From Gentiana macrophylla (taxonomy: Eukaryota; Streptophyta; Magnoliopsida; Gentianales; Gentianaceae), in assembly GCA_026214975.1 (NCBI GenBank), contig CM047805.1, positions 5,518,001-5,582,000 on the forward strand: 64,000 bases of DNA, in the 5' to 3' direction. Positions 23,039 to 34,165 of the stretch are shown here, one piece after another. Position 1 is the first letter of the stretch. Each line of letters opens with the position of its first letter. The translations under genes and the position numbers were made by a program. The notes under the pieces are model-generated. The model did not search any database. It saw only the letters and a list, made by a program, of their open reading frames with translations, and was not told the origin of the DNA.

Positions 23039-23130
23039 CTTTTAAGTGCATCAGAATAAGATCGCATAAGGCAATCGATTCCCTTCACAGTATCCTCGTC
23101 ACTTTCATTGTTGTCCTCGGAATCACCTGC
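23039..23130 (-). pseudogene. Acidic exon, possible ecdysoneless-like gene, copy A
   Basis: Minus-strand exon ending at a GTAATT donor; product contains DSEDNNESDEDTVKGI and CLMRSYSDALK. The 'acidic run then FM..YSDAL' pattern recalls the C-terminal part of plant ecdysoneless/SGT1-like proteins, but this is from memory of the family and not firm. Copy B: 52095-52187. Confidence 0.45.
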
Positions 23131-23501
23131 TTGCCAAAAATATGCACTATAAAGATTATACACAAAATAGATCTGCATCTTTGGAAACAGAACGATACTT
23201 TGTTCTCAATTACCCGTACCGCTGATATGCTCGATTTATAACACCAGACTACAAACAATAACTCAAACGTCATTTCAAGTGAATGCCCCTAAGGACATCA
23301 TATGGACTATTGCAAGACTTAAGCATTACAAAAAGCACACAACCAACATATTAAAGTTCCTGCCATGTCTTGTTAGCGGTAAATTTTCAGTAGTTATTTG
23401 CATGAGTTTAAAAATAGGTGAAACCTGAAAGTAGAAAATTATCCTTCCGCCAGCATGCTGTTAAAGTGATAAAATTAAAGTGAGCATAGAAAGGTTGTTA
23501 C

Positions 23502-23635
23502 CAAAATCCATGCCAGATGAGGACCCTTCTTCAAGATCAAAACCACTTCTTATGTCTGCATAAACCCTGTCTTCTCATTATGGGTTCCATGCCTTTCATA
23601 AACGATCTAACTCAAGGTCCATGCGTATCATGTCC
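23502..23635 (-). pseudogene. Exon, possible ecdysoneless-like gene, copy A (frame broken)
   Basis: Counterpart of 52558-52691. It begins after an acceptor TTTAG with DMIRMDLELDR, then one base of the TTTT run is missing and a base is gained further on, so the frame is broken in the middle although the exon length (134 bp) is unchanged. Copy B keeps the open frame. Confidence 0.5.
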
Positions 23636-24300
23636 CTAAAGAATTGTAAAGAAAAAGTTAAAACATAAAATCAAATGTAGCCATATGACACATTGAGGAC
23701 TACATATGCAATCTGCATATGGCAAAAAACTTGCTATGACATCTGAAGTACATAGAAACGATAGAAGATCCTTCTATAAAGCCGATATGGTTCGAATTCC
23801 CAGCATAGTATCCCATAAACAGTGTATCAAACAGATTGCAAGCATCGCTACTTGTCACATCACTGGAAAAGCAACAAATTAGATCGGACTATATAAGCAC
23901 AGATCAAACAGAAACATTAAACATGAGTTAATACACATAATATCACTTCGGCTTTGTTGATTGAAGACTGAAACTGACAAAGAGATTAAACATTTAACAT
24001 GTTAAGAAAGATTTCAGCCGATTAAGACACAGATAATTACCAACGGTCTTGTTTATCAAAACAGCCATGAAACTCCAACACCAAAATTGAGCAGCCATAA
24101 GATTTCAATACCAGCGTGAAGAATGCCATCCAAAATGCACAACAACCATCACTAAGCCATTTCAATAATGCAGCTGAGCATCAACCAAAGAGTAAACACC
24201 AAAATCGCAGCAACAAACTTAGCTCAACAACACCAATTGCAACAGCTAAACTTGGCCCCAAAAATGCAGCTCAGAATCATGAGAAAAACAACACCCATAT

Positions 24301-24716
24301 TGTTAAGGGTGAATTTATACGTTTTATAACGTTGTATTTTATGATGTTCTCCTCCATAATTCATATGATTTGCATAGGAAATGTGGTTTTAAATGATTTA
24401 TTAAGCAAGTGAGATTTTAATTAGTTTATTCGCAAAATGAGGTTGTGTACGTGTTTTGATTTTGGTTTTATGAGTATTTGGATGTGTTACGTTTTGCGAT
24501 GTCTTAATGTGATGTAGATACATGTTGGAGGCTAAATTGATGATCAAATGTTGATATAATTCGAGCTAAATCGAGATAGAGATGAGAAAAGAAGGATAAA
24601 GATGGAAGAAGGAAGAGATAATGATCAAGAGATCGAGTTCCAGCATCGATGGACGAGCGTCCACGGTCCGTCCATGGTGGACGGGCGTTTGCTCAACCGA
24701 ACGAGCGTTCAGAGGT
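24301..24716 (+). mobile_element. Gypsy-2 5' LTR, left part
   Basis: Begins TGTTAAGGGTGAATTTATACG, similar to the start of the Gypsy-3 LTR (TGTTCTCGGTCAAATTATACG at 61697). The LTR is interrupted by Copia-2 and resumes at 31724, giving about 1.5 kb in total, close to Gypsy-3's 1.5 kb. Contains GGACGGGCGT-type GC-rich repeats. Confidence 0.8.
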
Positions 24717-25995
24717 TGTAAGGATAGGTGTATCGTGTGTGGAGTGATTTACGGAACATATCTGTAATTTACGGATTAAATTACGGAAAAATAAATCTAG
24801 GAAATAAATCATGCAGATAGAATAACTCATATTATATAGCAGATCTAACACCACCAATCTTACCATACAGATCTAACTCAAACAACGAACGATAAAATTA
24901 TAATGTAGAAAATAAAGGACTAGAGATCAAACCGAGGCGAGTAGTTACTCTTTTCTTAAGACAAATTGCTCCGGTATGGTGCCCACGGTAGCAGCAACTG
25001 TCTCCCAAGATACAACGGCTTTATGTCTCGGATTTAGAGACACTTCAAAAATCCGAGCTCCGGCGAACTTACATAGTGCTCCGAACTTCTCTTCGACTCA
25101 AATATCTAGATCTATATGATCGACTTTATGGTGGAAAGACACAAGAGAAAATTCGATGATTAAACTCTCATCCACGGGTTCTTTATATAGTGGAGAGGAG
25201 GAACCAATGCTCAAATATGATTGGCGAGACACATCATCAAAACTTTTCCTTGGAAAAGACATGGGTCGAAATTTTTAATTAAAATTGGCCAACTATTTCC
25301 ACAATTCGATTGGTCGGATGACGTGTCTTCGAATTCGATTGGTTGGACGATTTAATCGCTTCGACTTTTCCCCAAGAAAAGCAATTTTCGGCGAAAATAA
25401 TTAATTTTAATTTAATTTAATTAATTAATTTGAATTTAATTTAATTAATTCGACCGATTTAACTTAATTAATCAGAATTCGTTTCCACATTATTCTGGAA
25501 CCTTCCAACCGCCTCACGATTAACTAATTAATTTCCTGGTTAAATTCATACGAACTATTGTCCAAAAAATTAATAGTAACAACCGAACCGAACCGAGCCG
25601 AGCTCAAGCCGGCCGGACGGACGGCGGCGGCGCGCGCGTGTGGAAATATCTAAGTCCTCCCTCCTGCACAAAAGTGCCTTGCCCCTTGGGGCACATTTAT
25701 AGGAGCATACACTAGCCCTTATATATGGAGCTCAAGTCTCCCATCTTTCCAATGTGGGATATTGAGTTGAGGTACTCCCTTCAACTCTTATCTCTAACAC
25801 ATTTTCAACCAACTTTAGGCATTAATTTCTCATTCACCCGATATCCGAATCGAGTGATTCAAAAGCCCATCATCAACTACTCCGTATGGAGTATTTAATG
25901 ATATCATTAACTCTCGATGACATACATCGGAGTCTACCAGTAAATGGCGCTAAAGTTGACTATTCAACCCTTCAAAAAGGGCTTTTTCTCCAACA
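24717..25995 (-). mobile_element. Copia-2 3' LTR
   Basis: On the minus strand it starts TGTTGGAGAAAAAGCCC at 25995 and ends ...TATCCTTACA at 24717. It is repeated at 30431-31723. TGTTGG...ACA ends fit a copia LTR. Differences to the other LTR are mostly small indels at CTG/CGG contexts (TTCGATTGG versus TTCTGATTGG). Confidence 0.9.
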
Positions 25996-26010
25996 ATCCC
26001 CACATGAATG
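25996..26010 (-). other. Polypurine tract of Copia-2
   Basis: Minus strand CATTCATGTGGGGAT immediately precedes TGTTGGAG of the LTR; GTGGGGAT|TGTTGG is a typical copia PPT/LTR junction. Confidence 0.8.
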
Positions 26011-26599
26011 AAAATTAATGCAAATGCAAATGCAGACTCAAGAGAAGTCGACGGAAAAATATTGCATCGGGAGAGGTAACCGGCCTTGAACCTCGCTTTA
26101 GTGAAGTACTATCGGATTTACTCGGCTAATCAGTGAACTAGGTCTTGAATCGTTTCAGCCTTTAGTGTAAACCAAGACAATAGCACTCACACAATATTTC
26201 CCTAGCACCTTTCGGTTCTCATGGTTGTGTCCGTCTCGCCCTGGACAACACTTGGTTTCGAAAGTGCTTTAGAGAATTCAAGCCTCAAAATTCTCATAAG
26301 CGGCCCCACTTCGCACTTACATAGGTGACCTCCTATCAAGTGGTATTACGCCTACCCCACTTGAATATCAAGATATAGGAATCATTAAAAGCTAAGCTTA
26401 ACCTCACACCTCTGCCGCAGATAGCACTTTTATTCTCTCGAGAACGGGTAAGTAAGTCTTTGGACTATTCCTTATAGCTTAGTTGTCCCTTTTGAACAAT
26501 GATCTTGGGATCTCCAGTCAACATGGTTGGGTTGCTACTACAAGGAAACATGCGTAATAGGCTTTCGTCCCATTCCGGTTGTCAAAATTGACATCTGAT

Positions 26600-27131
26600 C
26601 TCTAGCTAAACCTTTTGTAAGCGGATCCGCAAGAATCTTCTTCGATCTTATATAATCGATGGAAATCACATCATTAGAGATCAATTATTTAATGGTATTG
26701 TGTCTACGGCGTATGTGTCGAGACTTACCATTATACACACTACTATGTGCCCTTCCTATAGTCAACTTACTATCGCAGTTGTATCGATAGCGACCACTAG
26801 TATGGAATATCCTCAAGGAAATTCCTAAGCCATTCGGCGTCTACTCCAACCTTATACAAGGCTATAAACTCGGCTTCCATTGTGGAATGAGCTATGCAAG
26901 TTGGTCTTGTAGACTTCAGACACAAAGACCACCACCAACCGTGAATAAGTATCCTTTGGTGGATTTGAATCTTTCAGATATCGATATCCAATTCGCATCA
27001 CAGTATCCTTCTAATACTGTTGGATATCGTAATCCCAGACTCATAGTGTACTTCATGTACCTCAACAACCTATTTAAGGCTTTCCAATGATTATGATCTG
27101 GATTACTCGTGAACCTACTCAATTTCTTCAT
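26600..27131 (-). pseudogene. Copia-2 RNase H region of pol (decayed)
   Basis: Minus-strand frame reads [36 protein letters not shown], then [12 protein letters not shown] and [12 protein letters not shown]. This is the copia reverse transcriptase-RNase H linker and RNase H start (R.T.NP...HW.AL.R.LRYLK.T...GL.Y ... GY.DADWA....  .ST.GY.F..GG). The frame is broken on both sides, and matching pieces continue to about 26600. Copia order (integrase before RT) is kept with the fragments to the right. Confidence 0.8.
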
Positions 27132-27399
27132 TGCACATGCTAAGTCTGGTCAGGTACATTTGCTTATGTACATCAGACTTCCAATCACTTGAGAATACCT
27201 CAACTGATCCACATGTTTACCTCTATTCTTGACTAAGTGCATACTTAGGTCAAGTGGAGTGCTCACTGGACTTCTATCAAGGATATTAAATCTTTTCAAA
27301 ACAGACTCAATATAATGAGTTTGTCACCACAAGTCCATCAAATATTCTAGAGATTTTACTCCCTAGTATCAAATCTGCAACTCCCAGGTCTTTCACATC

Positions 27400-27830
27400 G
27401 AAGTTCCTTGCCAGAGATCCTTTCCGTATTCATGATACTCTCATGAGTACTTCCCATTATCAGCATGCCATAGACATACTATCACACAGGTGTGTTCTTC
27501 ATGTAGACATATATATGTCCTACCCACTTGACAACATGACATTGTCAAATTTGATATGCCGTTGCTCTGGCTATTATTCGAGCCACAGAGAGACTTAACA
27601 AGTCCACACACCTTACTCTCTTGTCCTGGAACTATGAACCCATCGGGTTGTTCCAAGTACATCTCTTCTCCAACTCACCACAAACATCCAATTGATGGAT
27701 TTTCAGGTTATAGTTTCCAGCTATACCGATGAGAACCCTTATATAAGTAATTCTCATAACTGGTGAGTAAAAAGCCAAGGCCTTCTTCTGCCGATACCTC
27801 AAGGCTACCAACAACGCCTTACAATAAATC
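27400..27830 (-). pseudogene. Copia-2 reverse transcriptase (decayed)
   Basis: Fragments in two minus-strand frames: YSPVMRITYIRVLIGIAG with NLKIHQLDV, then MYLEQPDGFIVPGQESKVCG with LVKSLCG, which are the copia RT palm (YSPV....IR.L.A.AA...L..HQMDV ... MEQPEGF......VC.L.KSLYGLKQ). The catalytic YVDD is replaced: the matching codons near 27455-27475 read YVYG before MLIMG. Stops and frameshifts interrupt it. It cannot be active. Confidence 0.82.
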
Positions 27831-28329
27831 CATCAACCTACTTCTTCTTGAAGTTCCACTTGCCAATTTCAAGTGTGGTTTTGAGTGATGGATTTTATTC
27901 CACTACATATTCTTTCCAGAAAGGAGCTTATGGAATTGCCTTTGCACATGTCCTGGGTTCATTTTCTACCACATAGGTCAGAAAATCAGGAGCAAAGGAC
28001 TTTGGGGTCCTAGCCTTTACACTACAACGAAGCTCCTCAAGTTCTTGAGGATGACACTCTTCTTCAGACTCACATGTCCGCTAACTCAAGCTTGATTCTT
28101 CTTTTCCTTATATTGAAAGGGATCTTCAAGGAACACACATTCTTAGACTCGATGATTACATGTTCATGTACATCATTGATATCTGATTTATGCACCAAAA
28201 ACAATAGGCACTAATGATTTTAGGTCCTATTTCTACTTGCTTTGGTTTAGGTACTTCTACCTTAGCCAAACACCCCAACATTTCCAAGAATTTGTAGCTA
28301 GACCTCGGTCTTTCCACAACTCATGCGGG

Positions 28330-28515
28330 GGGTCATCCTTCTTCTTTAAAGGGATCTTGGTCAAAATGAATTTATTTCAAAAAGCGCTCCCTCCACAAGT
28401 TCTCGAGGTAAATCCGAACTCATTAACATAGCATCCATCAACTCTTTAAGAGTTTGGTTCTTGCATGTAGCAATACCACTTGACTGAGGTGTGTATGGGG
28501 TAGTTGTTTGATGAA
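28330..28515 (-). pseudogene. Copia-2 integrase fragment
   Basis: Minus strand gives TTPYTPQSSGIA then KNQTLKELMDAM, matching the copia integrase block TPYTPQ.NGV.ER.NRT..E..R.ML. Further degraded pieces follow to about 28240. Position right of RT on the minus strand is the copia gene order. Confidence 0.78.
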
Positions 28516-29600
28516 TGATGCCGGGCCCTTAGCAAGACTCATGAAACAATACCTCATATCCACCATAACAATCACTACGGATACATCTCATTTGTTAGCT
28601 ATGTTTATTATCACATTCATTCTGATAACCATCAAGGCATCACGAGCCTTATCTTCGCTTTTCAGCATTTAACATCACAATATTTGGTGCTATAATAAAA
28701 GTAACATAATACTTTTATCACCTCTAGGTTACACGAATCTAGAGGTCCTACGTTCATTTCTACCGGTGTACCGGTGTGTTAGCCAACATGGCTTCAACAC
28801 ATACTAGACACTTGTGATTAGGATCAAACTTCAAATTTGGTAACAACCCCATGTTCATCAATGTACGAACGAATTTGAAGCTTCCAAGTCCTAATCATAG
28901 TGTCACGAACAAGATTACTCAAGCATGTAAGCAGATCTTAAAGCCAATCTCACTCGCTCTTTACGGAGCATCACTTTTTTGCTCAACAGATATGACTACT
29001 CGCCAACATAATGATCAATCCGGTTTGGTCATTGTGCACCGCACCATCGAACTTAACCAAACCACCGGTGCTACAATAGGTGCGTACACTTGTGTCACAA
29101 AAGACACAGTAACATTTGGATTCACCTTGGTGTATCCTTTCCTTTCTATCCATTGGCGTTAGATAAACAAAGAGAGAAACACAAAATGTTTTCAGAACCA
29201 CGTTTACTACCATTGTAAACAATAGTGCATTCTATACGGATATATCTTCGCCAATAATTATGTCATAAATACATAACCTAGCACACGGATTTACCTTATT
29301 GGCATTCATTATTTCTGAAAAAAGGCAGGATAGCAATAACATCAATGGTCTCAACAACTATTTCAACTAAAGGCTTGAAGTAATGCAAGCACGTATGCAC
29401 AAATTAACAGATTATAACAATCTACTGATCCACAGGAAAGGGTGTAAACGTCGTATGGCATATATGTGCTTCTACATCTCTCTTCTGCCAATCAAAATCT
29501 ACTATTACTTGGTAAAATAATAATAATAATAGTAAGTACTATCACCGTATGCAGCATAGTCCACTCATGCTCTATCAACGATACATTAGCATAGTAGAAA

Positions 29601-29645
<45 letters not shown>

Positions 29646-30430
29646 TTCCCAAATAGAGATAAGATGGAAACGCTTCTTCATATAGGTTAACCGGAAAAGC
29701 AAACCGCATGCATGCTATGTATTCTGAGATAACAACTATTTACATAAACTACTGACTCCAAATAATGATCGTATGCGCTAGCGAGACCCGATACATACAT
29801 AGAGTGCATAAGTATACACGTATGAATATATTTTCCTTTTTCAACTACTGTTGATTGATGTAGCCACATTGATCTATCAAATAATACCATTTATAACAAA
29901 TCAATACACGTAAGAATTGATTGAAATCTATTTAATATATAAATATACACACTTTCCATATCGGAAACTTCGCATAGAATAATTGGATCATTGTTTGCAT
30001 ACACAAGAGTATATATCACTATGTAATAGATTCCTGATGTAGCAATAGAAATTTCATAGGCAGGCTGCTCTTCACTTATGAAAAATAAATTCTCTCTCTT
30101 TTTTTTTCCTATCCGAACCCAATTACAATTGGTTTGCACACAACAGATCAGTCTAACAATAAAGAGACGACTCATATTAGGTCTTCTGAAGAATCAATAG
30201 CAGCGAAGAAAACCCAAATATTGGGCACATACCAAAATAGTACCAATTACTAAATTATTAAAGATGCACACAACTGAACAGATCCAATAACACGTATCTA
30301 TGGCATTAACATAGCAATAATATTGTTCCAAACAAGTACGGGATCAAGAATTAAACAATTCGACCAAATCAGTAATGTAATTGATTCAAAATGATCCTAC
30401 AACACACGAATCACAATTTTGTCTTAAGCT
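28516..30430 (-). mobile_element. Copia-2 5' internal region (gag/leader, unrecognised)
   Basis: Expected position of gag and protease. Only short open frames are present; I cannot identify a zinc knuckle or protease motif. No primer site was found beside the 5' LTR end at 30431 (the neighbouring bases read AGCTTAAGACAAAATTG on the minus strand). Includes the (ATT)n repeat at 29601. Confidence 0.5.
29601..29645. repeat. (ATT)15 microsatellite
   Basis: Uninterrupted ATT trinucleotide repeat of about 45 bp inside Copia-2. Confidence 0.97.
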
Positions 30431-31723
30431 TGTAAGGATAGGTGTATCGTGTGTGGAGTGATTTACGGAACATATCTGTAATTTACGGATTAAATTACGG
30501 AAAAATAAATCTAGGAAATAAATCATGCAGATAGAATAACTCATATTATATAGCAGATCTAACACCACCAATCTTACCATACAGATCTAACTCAAACAAC
30601 GAACGATAAAATTATAATGTAGAAAATAAAGGACTAGAGATCAAACCGAGGCGAGTAGTTTACTCTTTTCTTAAGACAAATTGCTCCGGTATGGTGCCCA
30701 CTGCAGCAAAGAATCGTCTCCCAAGATACAACGGCTTTATGTCTCGGATTTAGAGACACTTCAAAAATCCGAGCTCCGCGAACTTACATAGTGCTCGAAC
30801 TTCTCTTCGACTCAAATATCTAGATCTATATGGTGACGACTTTATGGTGGAAAGACACAAGAGAAAATTCGATGATTAAACTCTCATCCATGGGGTTCTT
30901 TTATATAGTGGAGAGGAGGAGGCAACGCTTTCAAATATGATTGGGCGAGACACATCATCAAAACTTTTCCTTGGAAAAGACATGGGTCGAAATTTTTAAT
31001 TAAAAATTGGCCAACTATTTCCACAATTCTGATTGGTCGGATGACGTGTCTTCTGAATTCTGATTGGTTGGACGATTTAATCGCTCGACTTTTCCCCCAA
31101 GAAAAGCAATTTCTGGCCGAAAATAATTAATTTCGAATTTAATTTAATTAATTAATTTCGAATTTAATTTAATTAATTCGGACCGATTTAACTTAATTAA
31201 TCAGAATTCGTTTCCACATTATTCTGGAACCTTCCAACCGCCTCACGATTAACTAATTAATTTCCTGGTTAAATTCATACGAACTTTTGTCCAAAAAATT
31301 AATAGTAACAACCGAACCGAACCGAACCGAGCCGAGCTCAAGCCGGCCGGACGGACGGCGGCGGCGCAGCGGCGTGTGGAAATATCTAAGTCCTCCTCCG
31401 CACAAAGTGCCTTGCCCCTGGGGCACATTTATAGAGCATACACTAGCTCTTATATATGGAGCTCAAGTCTCCCATCTTTCCAATGTGGGATATTGAGTTG
31501 AGGTACTCCTTCAACTCTTATCTCTAACACATTTTCAACCAACTTTAGGCATTAATTTCTCATTCACCCGATATCCGAATCGAGTGATTCAAAAGCCCAT
31601 CATCAACTACTCCGTATGGAGTATTTAATGATATCATTAACTCGATGACATACATCGGAGTCTACCGATAAATGGCGCTAAAGTTGACTATTCAACCCTT
31701 CAAAAAGGGCTTTTTCTCCAACA
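30431..31723 (-). mobile_element. Copia-2 5' LTR
   Basis: Second copy of the 24717-25995 LTR. Flanks of the element (gaggt left, gagag right; AGAG shared) give only an imperfect target duplication, but both flanks belong to the Gypsy-2 LTR, which fixes the insertion site. Confidence 0.88.
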
Positions 31724-32833
31724 GAGAGTGCGATTTACATTGAGCCTTCAAACGCCGCATGAGACGGCGTTCACCTCCGTCCTGTGGCTGCTTGGACGAA
31801 AGCGCCCAAGATAGTGGGACGGGCGCCCAAGCACCGCCTTAGCCTAAGCCGACCTAAAAATCTATAAATAGCGCGATTTCTCAAACCCTAGACATACAAT
31901 TCGAACCCTAAAAACCTAGGGGCAGCTTGGCTGCGTTTTTCTACAGTTTTTATCTACTTTTATGCAATTTAATTCCTAGATTAGATTAGATAGATTCATG
32001 TATTTTATTTCATCAATTCGAGTTGCAACAAGGATGTTAAGAGGCTAAACCCTCTTGGACAAGCGTTGTGAAGCCGTCCATCAACAATTCAGTTTGATTC
32101 GTGATTGATTTGTGAGTTTCTATCTCAAGTTTGTTTCTTTTATCATGCTTTACATTGTTTTATTGCAAGTCGTATCGAAAGATGTTTGCTTTATGATTGT
32201 TTTATTGATGAAAATCATATAAACATTAGATCACCATGCTAAAAGAATAGATCTTTGATCTAACTAAAACGAGAGTTATTAGATTGATTTTCTAGATTAG
32301 GAATTGAAAGATTTCACGCCTAGGTTAGAAAGACGTAATCTTTAACATCGAAAGATAAAAGATTAGAAAACGAACTCGTCTACGAGAGTAGGAGTTTATG
32401 CCTTTGATTAGGTGAATCACGACTTGAGTAGAGATCACGAATTAATCCGAGTTAGAGTTGAATGTTGATAGGATAGGTGGATCAATTGCTTGTTCGTTCG
32501 TTATACTTTGATTTAATCCTTAAAACTTGAATTGTTTAGCTTTAGTTTACTTTTATGTACTTTAGTTTAGTTTAGTTTTTATCGCTTTCAATCTTGCCTA
32601 GCATTGGAGCAATCCTCTGTCTAGTTACTTTTTCTGCATATTTGTTTAGGTTAGTTATTCGTTTAGGGTAGATTCGTGACATAGTTAGTTTAAAGCAAAA
32701 ACTAGGATTCACATTCGTCAGTTCCCCGTAGGATCGACCCGGCATTAACCTCTGTACTACGATCCTTATACTTGAGGTTAACCGGTTTATAAATATTATT
32801 ACTTGTTTATTCGCATTAGATAAATCCGGGACA
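31724..32833 (+). mobile_element. Gypsy-2 5' LTR, right part
   Basis: Continuation of 24301-24716. It has a TATA box CTATAAATAGCG near 31863 followed by AAACCCTAG, a likely RNA start region. The end reads CCGGGACA before the primer site. The phrase TTCCCCGTAGGATCGACCC near 32720 matches CCTGTGGATCGACCCC in Gypsy-3 (63068). Confidence 0.82.
31862..31873 (+). promoter_or_regulatory. TATA box of Gypsy-2 LTR
   Basis: TCTATAAATAGC within the LTR, about 0.97 kb before the LTR end. Gypsy-3 has CTATAAATATC near 62220 at the corresponding place. Confidence 0.65.
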
Positions 32834-32839
32834 AGTTTT

Positions 32840-32857
32840 TGGCGCCGTTGCCGGGGA
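32840..32857 (+). other. Primer binding site of Gypsy-2 (tRNA-Asp)
   Basis: TGGCGCCGTTGCCGGGGA is an exact complement of the plant tRNA-Asp 3' end including CCA, six bases after the LTR end. Confidence 0.92.
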
Positions 32858-33751
32858 ACCGGACGGTTTGCCTAGTTTTTGTTTTTATTTGTTTTTCGCT
32901 TTTTACGTGTTAGTTCGCTTTTTTCTTCGCTTTTCGCGTTTTAATCCTCGCTTTTAGGTCGATTCCTAGGAAGATTAACCTTTAAGTAGTTAGGATATTG
33001 GTGTTTTAGATTAGGGTTAAAGTTTCATTAGTGATTAGTTTTTCTCCCTGCTTTTTCTGCGCTGTTTTCTTTACTTTTCTCTCGGCCGAAATTCGTTTTG
33101 TTCTTTTTCTCGAAAATTTTGCATATGATGAGCAGCGTCCGCACCTATGAACGCCCGTCCACCGTAAAAATTTCAACTCGTTTCATTTCGACCCCGCACG
33201 CGGCGTTCGTTTTCGAACGCCCGTCGATTCAACCTCCAGGCGACGCCCGTCCGTGACCTTGGGCGCCCGCCGCCTCCCCCTTATTCGATGTCTTTCGTAG
33301 GTAGGGTTTTGTTTCTATCCTTTCTAGTTTCCACGTTGATTCGGTGACATCTAAGGTTGAATCATCGACTCACACCTTTCACGATCAAATTTTAGGATAA
33401 AAGGGTCCGCTTTTAGCACTTGATAGTATTTTGGCCATAACTTTCGGCTCGAGTGTCGGATTGGCGCAGACCCCAATTCGAAAGCTCGTTCCGACGCCGA
33501 CGACGTGGCAGACCGCCGGAGGCCGTCCGACACCGTTTTCGAGGTCAAAATCCACTGTTTTCCCTTCCATTTTGGGCTCGAAGATTTCAACACGTTTTGG
33601 TGTTTCCTGCTTTTCTGTTTTTAAATTTTTCGTAGTTAAGTTTCGTAGTTTTTGATTCCTCTAGGTTTAGTTATCCTTTCCCTCTGTCTGATCTGTCCTT
33701 TCGTCACTTTCTATCCTTTCTTGCTCAACACCTTGAGTTGGTGTTCGATTT
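32858..33751 (+). other. Gypsy-2 leader
   Basis: About 0.9 kb between primer site and gag. T-rich at first, then GC-rich around 33130-33280 with repeated GAACGCCCGTC / GGGCGCCCG motifs like those in the Gypsy-3 LTR and leader. No coding recognised. Confidence 0.6.
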
Positions 33752-34165
33752 ATGCAAACTCGTAGTCATAAGGGACCACTAATCTATTCCCCTGACCCCG
33801 AGCGGACCATAGTCCGACCCAATAGGCGGAGACTTCATTTCGACGAAGGAAACGCTCTAGATCAAGAATTTGAGCAATATCTTTCAGGAGAAATCGAAAG
33901 AATAGTAATAATGGCAGCGGAAGATAGACGGACGTTGGCCGACTATGCCATGCCCGGTACAGTCACCATCAACCCGGCTATCGTCATGCCTACCATTACT
34001 ACTCCAAACTTCGAGCTTAAACCCGGACTTATACAGATGATGCAGCATGCATCAATTTTCCATGGTTTCCCATCTGAAAACCCCCACACTCACTTACACA
34101 CATTCTTGCAAATATGCGGTACTACCCGTATCCAAAGTGTAAGTGAGGACGCCATCAAGCTTAAA
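33752..34165 (+). pseudogene. Gypsy-2 gag, N-terminal part, truncated
   Basis: ATG at 33752 opens a frame with QTRSHKGPLIYSPDPERT, RTLADYAMPGTVTIN, then FELKPGLIQMMQHASIFHG, ENPHTHLHTFLQIC and EDAIKLKLL. The block 'FELK..LI.M.....F.G...EDPH.HL..F...C......E.IKL.LFPFSL' is the conserved N-terminal gag domain of plant Tat/Athila gypsy elements. At 34165 the sequence switches to the Gypsy-1 LTR, so the usual FPFSLRDKA continuation, the zinc knuckle and all of pol are missing; the last few residues of the open frame (LMLTNNKK) are not gag. Confidence 0.85.

Larger units (their letters stand above)
13718..24300. repeat. Large duplication, copy A
   Basis: Everything from inside the Gypsy-1 LTR (13718) to 24300 is repeated in order and orientation at 34166-53357. 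Copy A is shorter because it has a solo LTR where B keeps a 7.9-kb element with a nested CACTA, and because it lacks 0.93 kb present in B at 51141-52068. Its right end is exactly where the Gypsy-2 LTR begins; its left end in homology is where copy B was cut by a deletion junction, so the original duplication may have extended further left. Confidence 0.93.
22112..24300 (-). mobile_element. Helitron remnant carrying gene fragments, copy A
   Basis: On the minus strand the element ends ...hairpin-AAACCGCA-CTAG with T following, the classical Helitron 3' end (CTRR, insertion between A and T). The hairpin (22124-22140, GTCGTGC-AAG-GCACGGC) has a 7-bp stem and stops 8 bases from CTAG. All gene fragments upstream lie in the same minus-strand orientation. 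The right side is replaced by Gypsy-2 at 24301, so the 5' (TC) end is not here. No Rep/helicase is visible, so it is non-autonomous. Confidence 0.65.

Noticed and set aside
24116..24412. 98-codon Asn/Gln/His-rich frame as a gene
   Set aside because: It crosses the Gypsy-2 insertion point at 24301, so its C-terminus is transposon sequence; in copy B the frame continues differently, and the region behaves as intron.
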